This document shows, one piece after another, positions 1 to 6,361 of a stretch of 12,345 nucleotides of DNA. This stretch comes from Bacteroidetes bacterium UBA2322 (GTDB lineage: Bacteria > Bacteroidota > Bacteroidia > Chitinophagales > UBA2359). Positions within the stretch are counted from its first letter, which is position 1. Each line of letters begins with the position of its first letter. The stretch is taken from assembly GCA_002345145.1 (NCBI GenBank), contig DDVC01000051.1, forward strand, positions 1 to 12,345. Direction: 5' to 3'. Made by a program: the position numbers and the translations under genes. The notes under the pieces were generated by a model. It was not told the DNA's origin. It saw only the letters and a list, made by a program, of their open reading frames with translations, and did no database searches.

Positions 1-19
1 TGGTAGAAAAACCGAATAA

Positions 20-309
20 AAACGTAAGGTTGGAATTAAAATGAACGCCCGATAGAGATAAAGCTTGCGTAAGGTTTGCCTTCACTTGTTAAAATAGGCA
101 ACAAGATTACGGTGCGCTGCACCTTGTGTGTTACTGCCTCCTAAAATGGGCGTTTGGGGTTTTGCAAAGGTGCAGCGCACCGTAATATAGGTAGTAACCC
201 AGTTATGCCCTATTAACAAGATGCAGCGCACCGAAATATACCGCCCCACCTGTTTGAAATCCTTTTGCGGTAAGCCTTTGTGCATACTGATAATTCCAAC
301 CTCACGTTT
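20..309. repeat. Nested inverted-repeat element, about 290 bp
   Basis: Outer arms at 20-37 and 292-309 are inverted copies matching at 17 of 18 positions (left arm AAACGTAAGGTTGGAATT). Inside them, 106-125 and 167-186 form a perfect 20-bp inverted repeat around the module GGTGCGCTGCACC, and 218-237 is a third copy in the second orientation with two mismatches. The module is itself a small hairpin (GGTGC/GCACC around GCT). No transposase and no clear target-site duplication flank the structure. It could be a MITE-like or REP-like non-autonomous element, or an RNA fold. The assignment as one mobile unit is inference. Confidence 0.6.
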
Positions 310-407
310 GGTAGTGGTTAGTGGGTACTTGGTAAATGGCATTGAGTACTAACACACCCATAACTTCTAACTATTCACTTTTCACTACCCACTACTTGAG
401 CTTTTAG

Positions 408-464
408 TTTTTAAAAATCAGCGTAAATCAGCCCCACCAGTGTTATCCGTGTGCTAATGGCTGC
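408..464 (+). repeat. Dispersed intergenic repeat, single copy
   Basis: Starting at TTTTTAAAAA and running through GTGTTATCCGTGTGCTAAT to GGCTGC, this segment aligns with the junction between tandem units near 6454-6511 and 6588-6645. The 3' half is nearly identical and the 5' half more diverged. Finding it about 6 kb away from the array shows that the sequence is dispersed in the genome and not confined to one tandem array. Confidence 0.65.
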
Positions 465-528
465 ATGTTTTTTGCTCATATTGGCAACTGCAAGTTTCCC
501 AAAATACAAAAACCAAACCCCAAACAAA

Positions 529-1665
529 CTAAGAAACCGTAAGTTGCCCCTCGCCAATTTCATACACAATATGCGAGCGCCCAACAATAAGCGGATCTAC
601 CTTACCAATGTTTTGGGGATCTTTGTTAGTATAAGAAAACTTGTGCAAAATATACCGCATAGCATTTAAGCGAGCTCGTTTTTTGCAATTAGACTTAATT
701 ACAATCCATGGAGAATCGGAAGTATCAGTATAAAAAAACATCTTTTCCTTAGCATCGGTATAAACCTCCCATTTATCAAGCGAAGCACGGTCAATAGGCG
801 AAAGTTTCCACTGTTTTAGCGGGTGGTTTTCGCGGTCTTTAAACCGGCGTTTTTGCTCATCTCTGCTTACCGAAAACCAAAACTTAACCAAGTGAATCCC
901 ATTTCTAACCAAGTTGCGCTCAAACTCAGGCACCTCCCGCATAAACTGCTGGTATTCATCGGGCGTACAAAAACCCATTACATGCTCCACCCCCGCCCTA
1001 TTATACCACGACCTGTCAAAAAGTACAATTTCGCCCTTAGAAGGTAAATGCTTAACATACCGCTGAAAATACCACTGTCCGCGCTCCTCATCGGTAGGTT
1101 TTTCCAAAGCCACCACCCGTGCGCCGCGCGGGTTAAGGTGTTCCATAAAACGCTTAATAGTACCCCCTTTTCCGGCTGCGTCGCGCCCCTCAAATAAAAC
1201 TATCACCCTTGCGCCGGTTTCTTTTACCCATGCCTGCAACTTGAGCAACTCCACCTGCAAATCGTACTTCTGCCGCTCATAGTTCTTTCGCGACATCAGG
1301 TTTAGATAAGGATACTCCCCATTGCGCCAGTTTTTAGAAAGTACCTCATCGGGATTTTGTTTTTTATATTCCTCTCTGTATTCTTTTTGCAAAATTTCCA
1401 AAATAAGCAATCGCTCCTCTTTCGAAAAATTCTGCAAATAATTTTGGGCAGCCTCTATCGCTTCTTTTTCGTTTCCGGTTTCCAAATGCCCCTCCAATAT
1501 AGTAGCCTGTTTATTGAGCCGAGCCATTACCCGCTCCGAAACCGTATTATATTTAACCTCCTCCAAAGTTTGCCCTTCGGTAATATCGCCCTGTTCTGCC
1601 TTTCGGGTTTGTCTTTTAACCGATTTTTTCAGTTCATTTTTGTCTTTTCCGTTTAGCGCTGTCAT
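529..1665 (-). CDS. ppk2: Polyphosphate kinase 2 (PPK2), class I/II type
   Basis: PPK2 enzymes transfer phosphate between inorganic polyphosphate and nucleotides in the cytoplasm, usually making ATP or GTP from the diphosphate. The core is clear: a Walker A loop EGRDAAGKGGT at about residues 159-169, an arginine-rich stretch including RGQWYFQRYVKHLP near 195-207, and the Walker B segment VLFDRSWYNRAG at about 214-225. The GRDAAGKGG form fits the Pseudomonas PA0141-like (TIGR03707-type) group more than class III enzymes. About 120 N-terminal residues, charged and probably helical, precede the core; this is within the length range I recall for class I proteins (378 aa here). I start at the ATG at 1665; an in-frame TTG at 1686 would add seven residues, but it is a weaker codon and lies next to a preceding stop. 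Class I versus II preference (ADP or AMP) cannot be settled from sequence alone. Confidence 0.95.
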   Translation of the reverse strand: MTALNGKDKNELKKSVKRQTRKAEQGDITEGQTLEEVKYNTVSERVMARLNKQATILEGHLETGNEKEAIEAAQNYLQNFSKEERLLILEILQKEYREEYKKQNPDEVLSKNWRNGEYPYLNLMSRKNYERQKYDLQVELLKLQAWVKETGARVIVLFEGRDAAGKGGTIKRFMEHLNPRGARVVALEKPTDEERGQWYFQRYVKHLPSKGEIVLFDRSWYNRAGVEHVMGFCTPDEYQQFMREVPEFERNLVRNGIHLVKFWFSVSRDEQKRRFKDRENHPLKQWKLSPIDRASLDKWEVYTDAKEKMFFYTDTSDSPWIVIKSNCKKRARLNAMRYILHKFSYTNKDPQNIGKVDPLIVGRSHIVYEIGEGQLTVS

Positions 1666-1682
1666 AACTCTAAAAACGTTAA

Positions 1683-1907
1683 TCAATAAATAAAAACGCT
1701 TACCCTTTTGATAAGCAGGGCAAAATTAGCAAAAAATAAGAACATACTATAAGTTAGTCCTAAAAATCTGTTACGGTAAGTTCTGTAACCCCAAAAAACA
1801 ATGCCACAATAAACAAGGGTAAAACCGGAAAACGCCAAATAGCGATTACTGAAAATCCATAAAATATATTTCACAAATTGCCAAAGTTTTTCCAAAAAAG
1901 CTGTCAT
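1683..1907 (-). CDS. Doubtful small hydrophobic ORF
   Basis: From the ATG at 1907 this frame gives about 74 residues with two or three hydrophobic stretches (around KYILWIF, FSGFTLVYCGIVFW and MFLFFANFALLI) separated by a basic YRTYRNR segment. It ends 17 bp before the ppk2 ATG, on the same strand, so it could be a small membrane protein cotranscribed with ppk2. I do not recognise a family. A/T-rich non-coding DNA often translates into F/L/I-rich peptides, and a candidate ppk2 promoter box lies inside it, so it may well be spurious. In-frame alternatives start at 1931 (ATG) and 1949 (GTG). Confidence 0.25.
   Translation of the reverse strand: MTAFLEKLWQFVKYILWIFSNRYLAFSGFTLVYCGIVFWGYRTYRNRFLGLTYSMFLFFANFALLIKRVSVFIY
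1721..1728 (-). promoter_or_regulatory. Candidate -7 promoter box of ppk2
   Basis: On the minus strand this reads TAATTTTG, matching the Bacteroidota -7 consensus TAnnTTTG. It lies 55 bp upstream of the ppk2 ATG, similar to the boxes seen before other genes here. No good TTTG -33 element is visible at the usual 19-21 bp distance. Confidence 0.4.
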
Positions 1908-2216
1908 GTTGCCCCATAACTTACACCACATAACCGGCAAAACACACACATCATGTTTTCATATTTTTTCAACTACAAACACAAGCAATAAAAAAATGTA
2001 TCCAACAGTAAAAGTTAGTGACCCCAAGTGCAAAAACTTAGTATATTTACGGAAAATTCAACAAATCCGGTACAAAAAACAGATCGAAAGGTTCTCTATC
2101 TGAACCGTTTGGATAAAACCGGTAACTTTATAGCCAAAAAGAAACCTGCTGCATAAAGTACAATCAAGTAAAGAAAAAACCAACAATACACTACTCGCCA
2201 TCTAATCAAACCAATC

Positions 2217-2513
2217 ATGAAAAAAAACACTTCCTTCTTCGGTTTTTGGGTTCTTGCAACCTGCTTTTTGCTCCTCACCCTACTCCCCTCTTGTGCGGTA
2301 AACCAATCGGTAGAAACTTGTGTGCAGGGCGACCCCTACGGTTTTTGGGGTGGCTTGTTGCACGGCATTATTGCGCCCTTCGGGTTTGTGGGCATGTTAA
2401 TTTGGGACAATGTAGCCATGTATGCCCCCAATAACAACGGAGCCTGGTATGCCTTTGGTTATTTATTAGGTTCGGGCGGCTGGGGTTTGCTGGCTTCGCG
2501 CGGTTCAAAATAA
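2217..2513 (+). CDS. Small lipoprotein of unknown function
   Basis: 98 residues. The N-terminus is a lipoprotein signal: basic MKKN, a hydrophobic core at residues 7-23, then the lipobox L-P-S-C with the acylated cysteine at 26. The mature part is only about 70 residues, rich in Gly and aromatics, with a segment FWGGLLHGIIAPFGFVGMLIWDN (about 43-65) and then YAPNNNGAWYAFGYLLGSGGWG (about 69-90). This G-W/L-HGIIAP ... NN-G-WY-FG pattern recalls small conserved hypothetical proteins in many bacteria, but I know no assigned function. The second half is hydrophobic enough to lie in or on a membrane. It is followed by a 127-bp gap with its own candidate promoter, so it is probably a separate unit from the GH1 gene. 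Confidence 0.85.
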   Translation: MKKNTSFFGFWVLATCFLLLTLLPSCAVNQSVETCVQGDPYGFWGGLLHGIIAPFGFVGMLIWDNVAMYAPNNNGAWYAFGYLLGSGGWGLLASRGSK

Positions 2514-2587
2514 GACCAAGCCGGCAGCAAGCAAACTATTAACTCACCTAACTTACCCATAAAAACAATAATTGCAGGGAATTGCTT

Positions 2588-2595
2588 TATATTTG
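2588..2595 (+). promoter_or_regulatory. Candidate -7 promoter box of the GH1/decarboxylase operon
   Basis: TATATTTG matches TAnnTTTG exactly and sits 45 bp upstream of the GH1 ATG, with a short A-rich leader after it. The -33 region is poor (no TTTG at the expected spacing). It would drive both the GH1 gene and the decarboxylase. Confidence 0.5.
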
Positions 2596-2640
2596 GGCGA
2601 CAAAAGTGAATAAATCACCAAATACCTCACAGAACAGGTT

Positions 2641-3843
2641 ATGCCCGATAATAAAATACTTTTTCCACCCGGTTTTATATGGGGCACCTCTACCGCCGCT
2701 GCCCAAATAGAAACAGCCTATAACCATGATTGGCAAGGGGTCAAATCAAAAGACGGCTACATTTTTCAGCGCACTGCCGACCATGAACTCAGGCGCGATG
2801 AAGATGTATCCTACATTACCTCGCTGGGTAATGCCTACCGAATGAGTGTTGCTTGGTGGCGTTTACAGCCCGAACCTTTTGCCCGATTCGACGCCCGTGT
2901 AGTGGCAGAGTACCGCTCTTTTATAGCCAAATTAAAGGCACGCCATACCTATATTATGATGGTGCTGCACCATTTTACCAACCCGCTTTGGTTTGTGCGC
3001 GATGGCTCTTGGGAAAACCCCGATACCATTCCGATGTTTTTGGATTACGTGCGTCAAATGGTAGAACATTTTGGCGATTTGGTTGACAACTGGAATACCT
3101 TTAACGAGCCGGCAGTTTACTTGGTAAACAGCAGAGTGGTAGGTAATTTTCCGCCGTTCAAAAAAAATCTCCGCCATTTTTACAAAGCCCTAAAAAACAT
3201 GAGCCGCGCTCACCGCCTAAGCGTGGATATTATTAAAGCGCAGTACCCCAATACTCCGGTAGGAATTTCTAAAAATGCAGTCGTTTTTAGCGCCCAAAAT
3301 TGGCTGGGCAGGGTTCCGGCTTTTATTGCCGATAAAGTTTTTATGGAGTACATTGCCGACCACTTTATAGACGGCTGCGATTACTGGGGCATGAGCTACT
3401 ATGCAAAAATACGGCTAAACCCTTTCCCGATAAGCGAAATTGACACCCCGGGGTTGTTAGATAAAATGAAACTTCCGCACGATGGCATGTGGGAGTATTA
3501 CCCCGAAGGCATGAAAGAAAGCCTACTCCGATACCATAAACGCTACGGTAAACCCATGTTCATTACCGAAAGCGGCATTTGTACCCATGATTCTGATGTG
3601 CGCATCAGCAGCATTAAACAATACCTTACCCTCTTGCATGAATGTATGCAGGAAGGGGTGGATTTGCGCGGTTATTTCCACTGGACTACTATGGACAATT
3701 TTGAATGGAATTTGGGTCCTACCTACCGCTTTGGTTTAGTACAAGTGGACTTTGAAACCGGCAAGAGAACCCTCAAAAAATGCGGTGAGTTTTACCAAAA
3801 AGTAATTGCACACAACGGCATTCCGCCCGATGAAACCAGCTAA
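2641..3843 (+). CDS. Glycoside hydrolase family 1 (beta-glycosidase)
   Basis: A 400-residue GH1 (alpha/beta)8-barrel retaining beta-glycosidase, probably cytoplasmic because no signal peptide is present (the start is MPDNKILFPPGFIWGTST). Visible family hallmarks: the N-terminal FIWGTSTAAAQIE with glycone-binding Gln22; VLHHF (His111, where most members have HW); the acid/base motif TFNEP with Glu156; the nucleophile motif ITESG with Glu310 (most members ITENG); and HWTTMDNFEW (348-356) with Trp348, Glu355 and Trp356. All residues expected to hold the sugar are therefore present and the enzyme should be active. It is shorter than the usual 440-480 residues, so some loops around the aglycone site are reduced; the substrate cannot be deduced. 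The decarboxylase gene follows after 26 bp, so the two are probably cotranscribed. Confidence 0.93.
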   Translation: MPDNKILFPPGFIWGTSTAAAQIETAYNHDWQGVKSKDGYIFQRTADHELRRDEDVSYITSLGNAYRMSVAWWRLQPEPFARFDARVVAEYRSFIAKLKARHTYIMMVLHHFTNPLWFVRDGSWENPDTIPMFLDYVRQMVEHFGDLVDNWNTFNEPAVYLVNSRVVGNFPPFKKNLRHFYKALKNMSRAHRLSVDIIKAQYPNTPVGISKNAVVFSAQNWLGRVPAFIADKVFMEYIADHFIDGCDYWGMSYYAKIRLNPFPISEIDTPGLLDKMKLPHDGMWEYYPEGMKESLLRYHKRYGKPMFITESGICTHDSDVRISSIKQYLTLLHECMQEGVDLRGYFHWTTMDNFEWNLGPTYRFGLVQVDFETGKRTLKKCGEFYQKVIAHNGIPPDETS

Positions 3844-3869
3844 GTAACCCCAAAAACTAAATACCATAA

Positions 3870-5303
3870 ATGGACGCAGCAACATTTAGGCAGTATGCTC
3901 ATGAGGTGGTAAACATGATGGCAGACTACCTCCAAAACATAGAACAATATCCGGTAAAAGCACAGGTAAAACCGGGCAAAATATTGGCACAACTGCCCCC
4001 AAATGCCCCGATGCAACCGGAAAACATGGCACAAATCCTTGCCGATTTTACCCAAATCATCATGCCCGGCATTACCCACTGGCAGCATCCTAAATTTTTT
4101 GCCTATTTTCCGGCTAACTCCAGCTATCCCTCCCTACTTGCCGAAATGCTCACCGCCACCCTTGCCGCACAATGTATGTTGTGGGACACCTCGCCGGCTG
4201 CCGCCGAGTTAGAAGAGCGCATGTTAGACTGGCTTAAACAACTTACCGGCTTGCCCCAATCATGGCACGGCGTTATTTATGACGGCGCATCTACCGCCAC
4301 CCTCAGCGCTTTGTTAATGGCAAGAGAACGCCATACCCATTTTACCACCAATGCCAACGGGCTGCACCAAGCGCCCCAATTTAGGGTTTACACTTCTGCC
4401 GAGGCACACTCATCGGTTGAAAAAGCGGCAAAAATGGCGGGCATCGGGCAAAAAAACGTGGTTAAAATACCCACCGATGAGCAATTTAGGTTAAACCCGA
4501 TAGCCCTACAAGCCGCCATCCAATCCGATTTGGAACAACAACTAACCCCCCTCTGCGTTGTGGCTACCCTGGGCACTACCGGTTGCACCGCCATAGATTC
4601 GCTGCCCGATATTACACCTATTTGCAACAAATTTAACTTGTGGTTGCATGTAGATGCTGCTTATGCCGGCACCGTACTTTTACTGCCCGATTACCGATGG
4701 ATGATTCAAGGCATAGAACAAGCCGACAGTTATGTGTTTAACCCACACAAATGGATGTTTACCAATTTTGACTGCTCGGCTTTTTACGTAAAAGACAAAC
4801 AAACGCTGCTGCAAACTTTTACCGTATTGCCCGAATACCTTAAAACACAGTGGCAAAACGGGGTAAATAACTATGCCGATTGGGGTCCGCAATTGGGCAG
4901 GCGATTCCGCGCTTTAAAACTCTGGTTTGTGCTGCGCAGTTACGGCGCTCAACAATTACAAAATACAGTGCGCCACCACCTTACACTCGCCCGGCAGCTT
5001 GCACAAGAAATGCAGCAAACCCCATGGATAGAAATTTTAGCGCCCGTAACCCTCAATCTTATCTGTTTTAGAGCTGTACCACCCCAACTTGCCGGCAACC
5101 AAACTGCTCTGAATAATTTTAACGCTACATTCATGGCAAACTTAAACCAAACCGGCAAACTCTACCTATCGCATACAAAACTTAGGGGCAATTATTCGCT
5201 CCGCATGGTTACCGGGCAAACCCGCCTTACAGAGCGCCACCTAACCGAAGCATGGCAACAAATTCAAGAAACTTATGCGCATACACTTGCAGAGTTGGCA
5301 TAA
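3870..5303 (+). CDS. Group II PLP-dependent amino-acid decarboxylase (aromatic type)
   Basis: 477 residues, full length for the AADC/tryptophan-tyrosine decarboxylase family, which removes CO2 from (mostly aromatic) L-amino acids to give amines. Visible features: the N-terminal HPKFFAYFPANSSYPSLLAEML (73-94) substrate-pocket segment; AHSSVEKA with His180, the residue that stacks on the PLP ring; ATLGTTG (232-238); HVDAAYAG with Asp262, which pairs with the pyridine nitrogen; and NPHKWMFTNFDCSAFYVK with Lys294 as Schiff-base lysine. The mobile-loop tyrosine (Tyr323 in PEYLKT) aligns with Tyr332 of animal AADC. Together with His180 this favours true decarboxylation over aldehyde synthase chemistry. 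The GRRFRALKLWFVLRSYG block (343-359) is typical of the family. It is cotranscribed with the GH1 gene upstream. The exact amino-acid substrate is not determinable here. Confidence 0.93.
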   Translation: MDAATFRQYAHEVVNMMADYLQNIEQYPVKAQVKPGKILAQLPPNAPMQPENMAQILADFTQIIMPGITHWQHPKFFAYFPANSSYPSLLAEMLTATLAAQCMLWDTSPAAAELEERMLDWLKQLTGLPQSWHGVIYDGASTATLSALLMARERHTHFTTNANGLHQAPQFRVYTSAEAHSSVEKAAKMAGIGQKNVVKIPTDEQFRLNPIALQAAIQSDLEQQLTPLCVVATLGTTGCTAIDSLPDITPICNKFNLWLHVDAAYAGTVLLLPDYRWMIQGIEQADSYVFNPHKWMFTNFDCSAFYVKDKQTLLQTFTVLPEYLKTQWQNGVNNYADWGPQLGRRFRALKLWFVLRSYGAQQLQNTVRHHLTLARQLAQEMQQTPWIEILAPVTLNLICFRAVPPQLAGNQTALNNFNATFMANLNQTGKLYLSHTKLRGNYSLRMVTGQTRLTERHLTEAWQQIQETYAHTLAELA

Positions 5304-5307
5304 ACCG

Positions 5308-5342
5308 CCTAAAATAGGCAACTGCCCCTACTTTATTTTAGG
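5308..5342 (+). terminator. Possible terminator hairpin after the decarboxylase gene
   Basis: CCTAAAATA (5308-5316) and TATTTTAGG (5334-5342) form a perfect 9-bp but A/T-rich stem around a 17-nt loop, starting 4 bp after the decarboxylase stop. No T-run follows on the plus strand, so intrinsic termination is uncertain. Confidence 0.4.
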
Positions 5343-5447
5343 TAAACAGACAAGTACATTAAACGACATTTTAGCTAACTAAAAACATAAAATGGCTGTA
5401 AACAAAAAATTTTTAGCCCGAAATGGTAAAGGAGTTGGTTACTTTGG

Positions 5448-5455
5448 TAAATTTG
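5448..5455 (+). promoter_or_regulatory. Candidate -7 promoter box of the T9SS substrate gene
   Basis: TAAATTTG fits TAnnTTTG, 76 bp before the ATG at 5532. No well-spaced TTTG is seen upstream. The leader it would create contains the two 12-bp direct repeats that run up to the start codon. Confidence 0.35.
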
Positions 5456-5505
5456 TAAATCAAAATAAAAATCAGTTAGATGGTTGTAGAGCGTAATCAA
5501 TATTC

Positions 5506-5531
5506 ACCACTATCCACTAACCACTATCCAC
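5506..5531 (+). repeat. Two 12-bp direct repeats abutting a start codon
   Basis: ACCACTATCCAC occurs at 5506-5517 and 5520-5531, a 14-bp period, and the second copy touches the ATG at 5532. Related CACTAACC/CACTACCC runs occur at 383-395, and on the opposite strand at 309-327 and 12253-12271. Confidence 0.6.
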
Positions 5532-6326
5532 ATGAAGCCCCTTATCATTATTGCAGCCCTGTTGGGTTCTGTTTACAACGTTTTTGCTTGCAGTTGTGCT
5601 GACTCCGAATCATTTTGTACCACACATACCCAATATGACCTAAGCGCAAGTTGTGTGGTGGTTGATGAGTTTCCTCACGGTATTTCGCTAAAACTGCTGC
5701 AAGTTTTCCATGGCACAGAAGAAAGAGATACCATTAAATTATGGGATATAGGCGGGCCTTATGGTCCTCCGGGTTTCTGTAACGACTCAACAGAACTCCA
5801 GTATGCCTCCTTTTTAGGAGATATTGGCGATACCGTAATACTTGCCCTACCTAAAATTGACTCCATCAGATATACGTGGGACGTTATAGGCGATTACAGA
5901 ACGCCCGGGTTTCAGTGCGATGAATATCAGTTATTAGTAAAAAACAAGGTAGTGTTAGGAAAAATATCGGGTTCGGCTTATTGCAATTACCTGCAAAACT
6001 GCCTTATGAGCTATGACTACGATGATTTTCTTATAGACTTTCCCATAAAAAGGTTGAGCTGCCAAACTTGGTTAACCACTCCCGAAGCGCCTCCTAATAC
6101 AGCGTTGAGCTTTTACCCTAATCCGGCAACTGATAAGTTTACCTTTACCACCTCCCAAAAAGGCAACCTAACCATTATCAACAACTTAGGTCAATTGGTA
6201 GAGAGCCTTTCTATTATGGATTATCAAACCCAAATTCCAACAGACCAACTGCCAAATGGCGTTTACTTCCTGCTTTTTCAAACAGATCGGTATCTCGAAA
6301 GAAAAAAATTGGTAGTTCAAAGGTAA
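5532..6326 (+). CDS. Secreted cysteine-rich protein with T9SS C-terminal sorting domain
   Basis: 264 residues. A signal peptide (about 1-19, hydrophobic IIIAALLGSVYNVF, cleavage likely after Ala19) exposes Cys20-Ser-Cys22 at or near the mature N-terminus. The central part (20-180) has nine cysteines (20, 22, 29, 41, 83, 129, 151, 157, 177). The CSC start followed by a SCVVVDEFPHGISLKLLQVFHG strand pattern resembles TIMP/netrin-like (NTR) folds, as an inference only. From about 192 (LSFYPNPATDKF) to the end (GVYFLLFQTDRY ... KKLVVQR) it is a type A Por secretion C-terminal domain, which directs export through the T9SS to the cell surface or medium. It is monocistronic by context and convergent with mdh. 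Its function beyond secretion is unknown. Confidence 0.88.
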   Translation: MKPLIIIAALLGSVYNVFACSCADSESFCTTHTQYDLSASCVVVDEFPHGISLKLLQVFHGTEERDTIKLWDIGGPYGPPGFCNDSTELQYASFLGDIGDTVILALPKIDSIRYTWDVIGDYRTPGFQCDEYQLLVKNKVVLGKISGSAYCNYLQNCLMSYDYDDFLIDFPIKRLSCQTWLTTPEAPPNTALSFYPNPATDKFTFTTSQKGNLTIINNLGQLVESLSIMDYQTQIPTDQLPNGVYFLLFQTDRYLERKKLVVQR

Positions 6327-6361
6327 TTACTTACCCTGTGTTTTGGTCTTATCAGCCTATT

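Larger units (their letters stand above)
1..528. other. Repeat-rich non-coding region
   Basis: No convincing gene is seen in this stretch. It holds a nested inverted-repeat structure (20-309), short CACTA-rich runs on both strands (309-327 and 383-395), and one copy of a dispersed repeat (408-464) that is also found in the tandem array near 6500. A minus-strand open frame at 82-342 reads straight through the inverted repeats and is composed of their translation, so it is not treated as a gene. The downstream side of ppk2 (480-528) is T-rich on the minus strand but shows no clear hairpin. Confidence 0.7.
1666..2216. other. A/T-rich divergent intergenic region
   Basis: This spacer separates ppk2 (minus) from the lipoprotein gene (plus). 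Apart from the doubtful small ORF and the candidate ppk2 box, I see no hairpin, RNA gene or long repeat. For the plus-strand lipoprotein gene only near-matches to the promoter consensus are present (TATATTTA at 2042-2049 and TAACTTTA at 2123-2130), neither with a well-spaced upstream element, so its promoter is not assigned. Confidence 0.5.

Noticed and set aside
20..309. Insertion sequence
   Set aside because: No transposase frame and no flanking target duplication; a TGGTAG match at 1-6 and 309-314 does not adjoin the left arm.
82..342. Minus-strand 86-residue open frame across the inverted-repeat region
   Set aside because: Its sequence is a translation of the repeat modules (ISVRC/ITVRC recur), it has no recognisable domain, and both orientations of the same repeat are read through; it is explained by the repeats.
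451..669. Plus-strand 72-residue open frame
   Set aside because: It begins in the dispersed repeat and runs antisense into the 3' end of ppk2; no family resemblance.
2096..2278. Minus-strand 60-residue hydrophobic frame
   Set aside because: It overlaps the signal peptide of the lipoprotein gene on the other strand, and its hydrophobicity comes from A/T-rich DNA.
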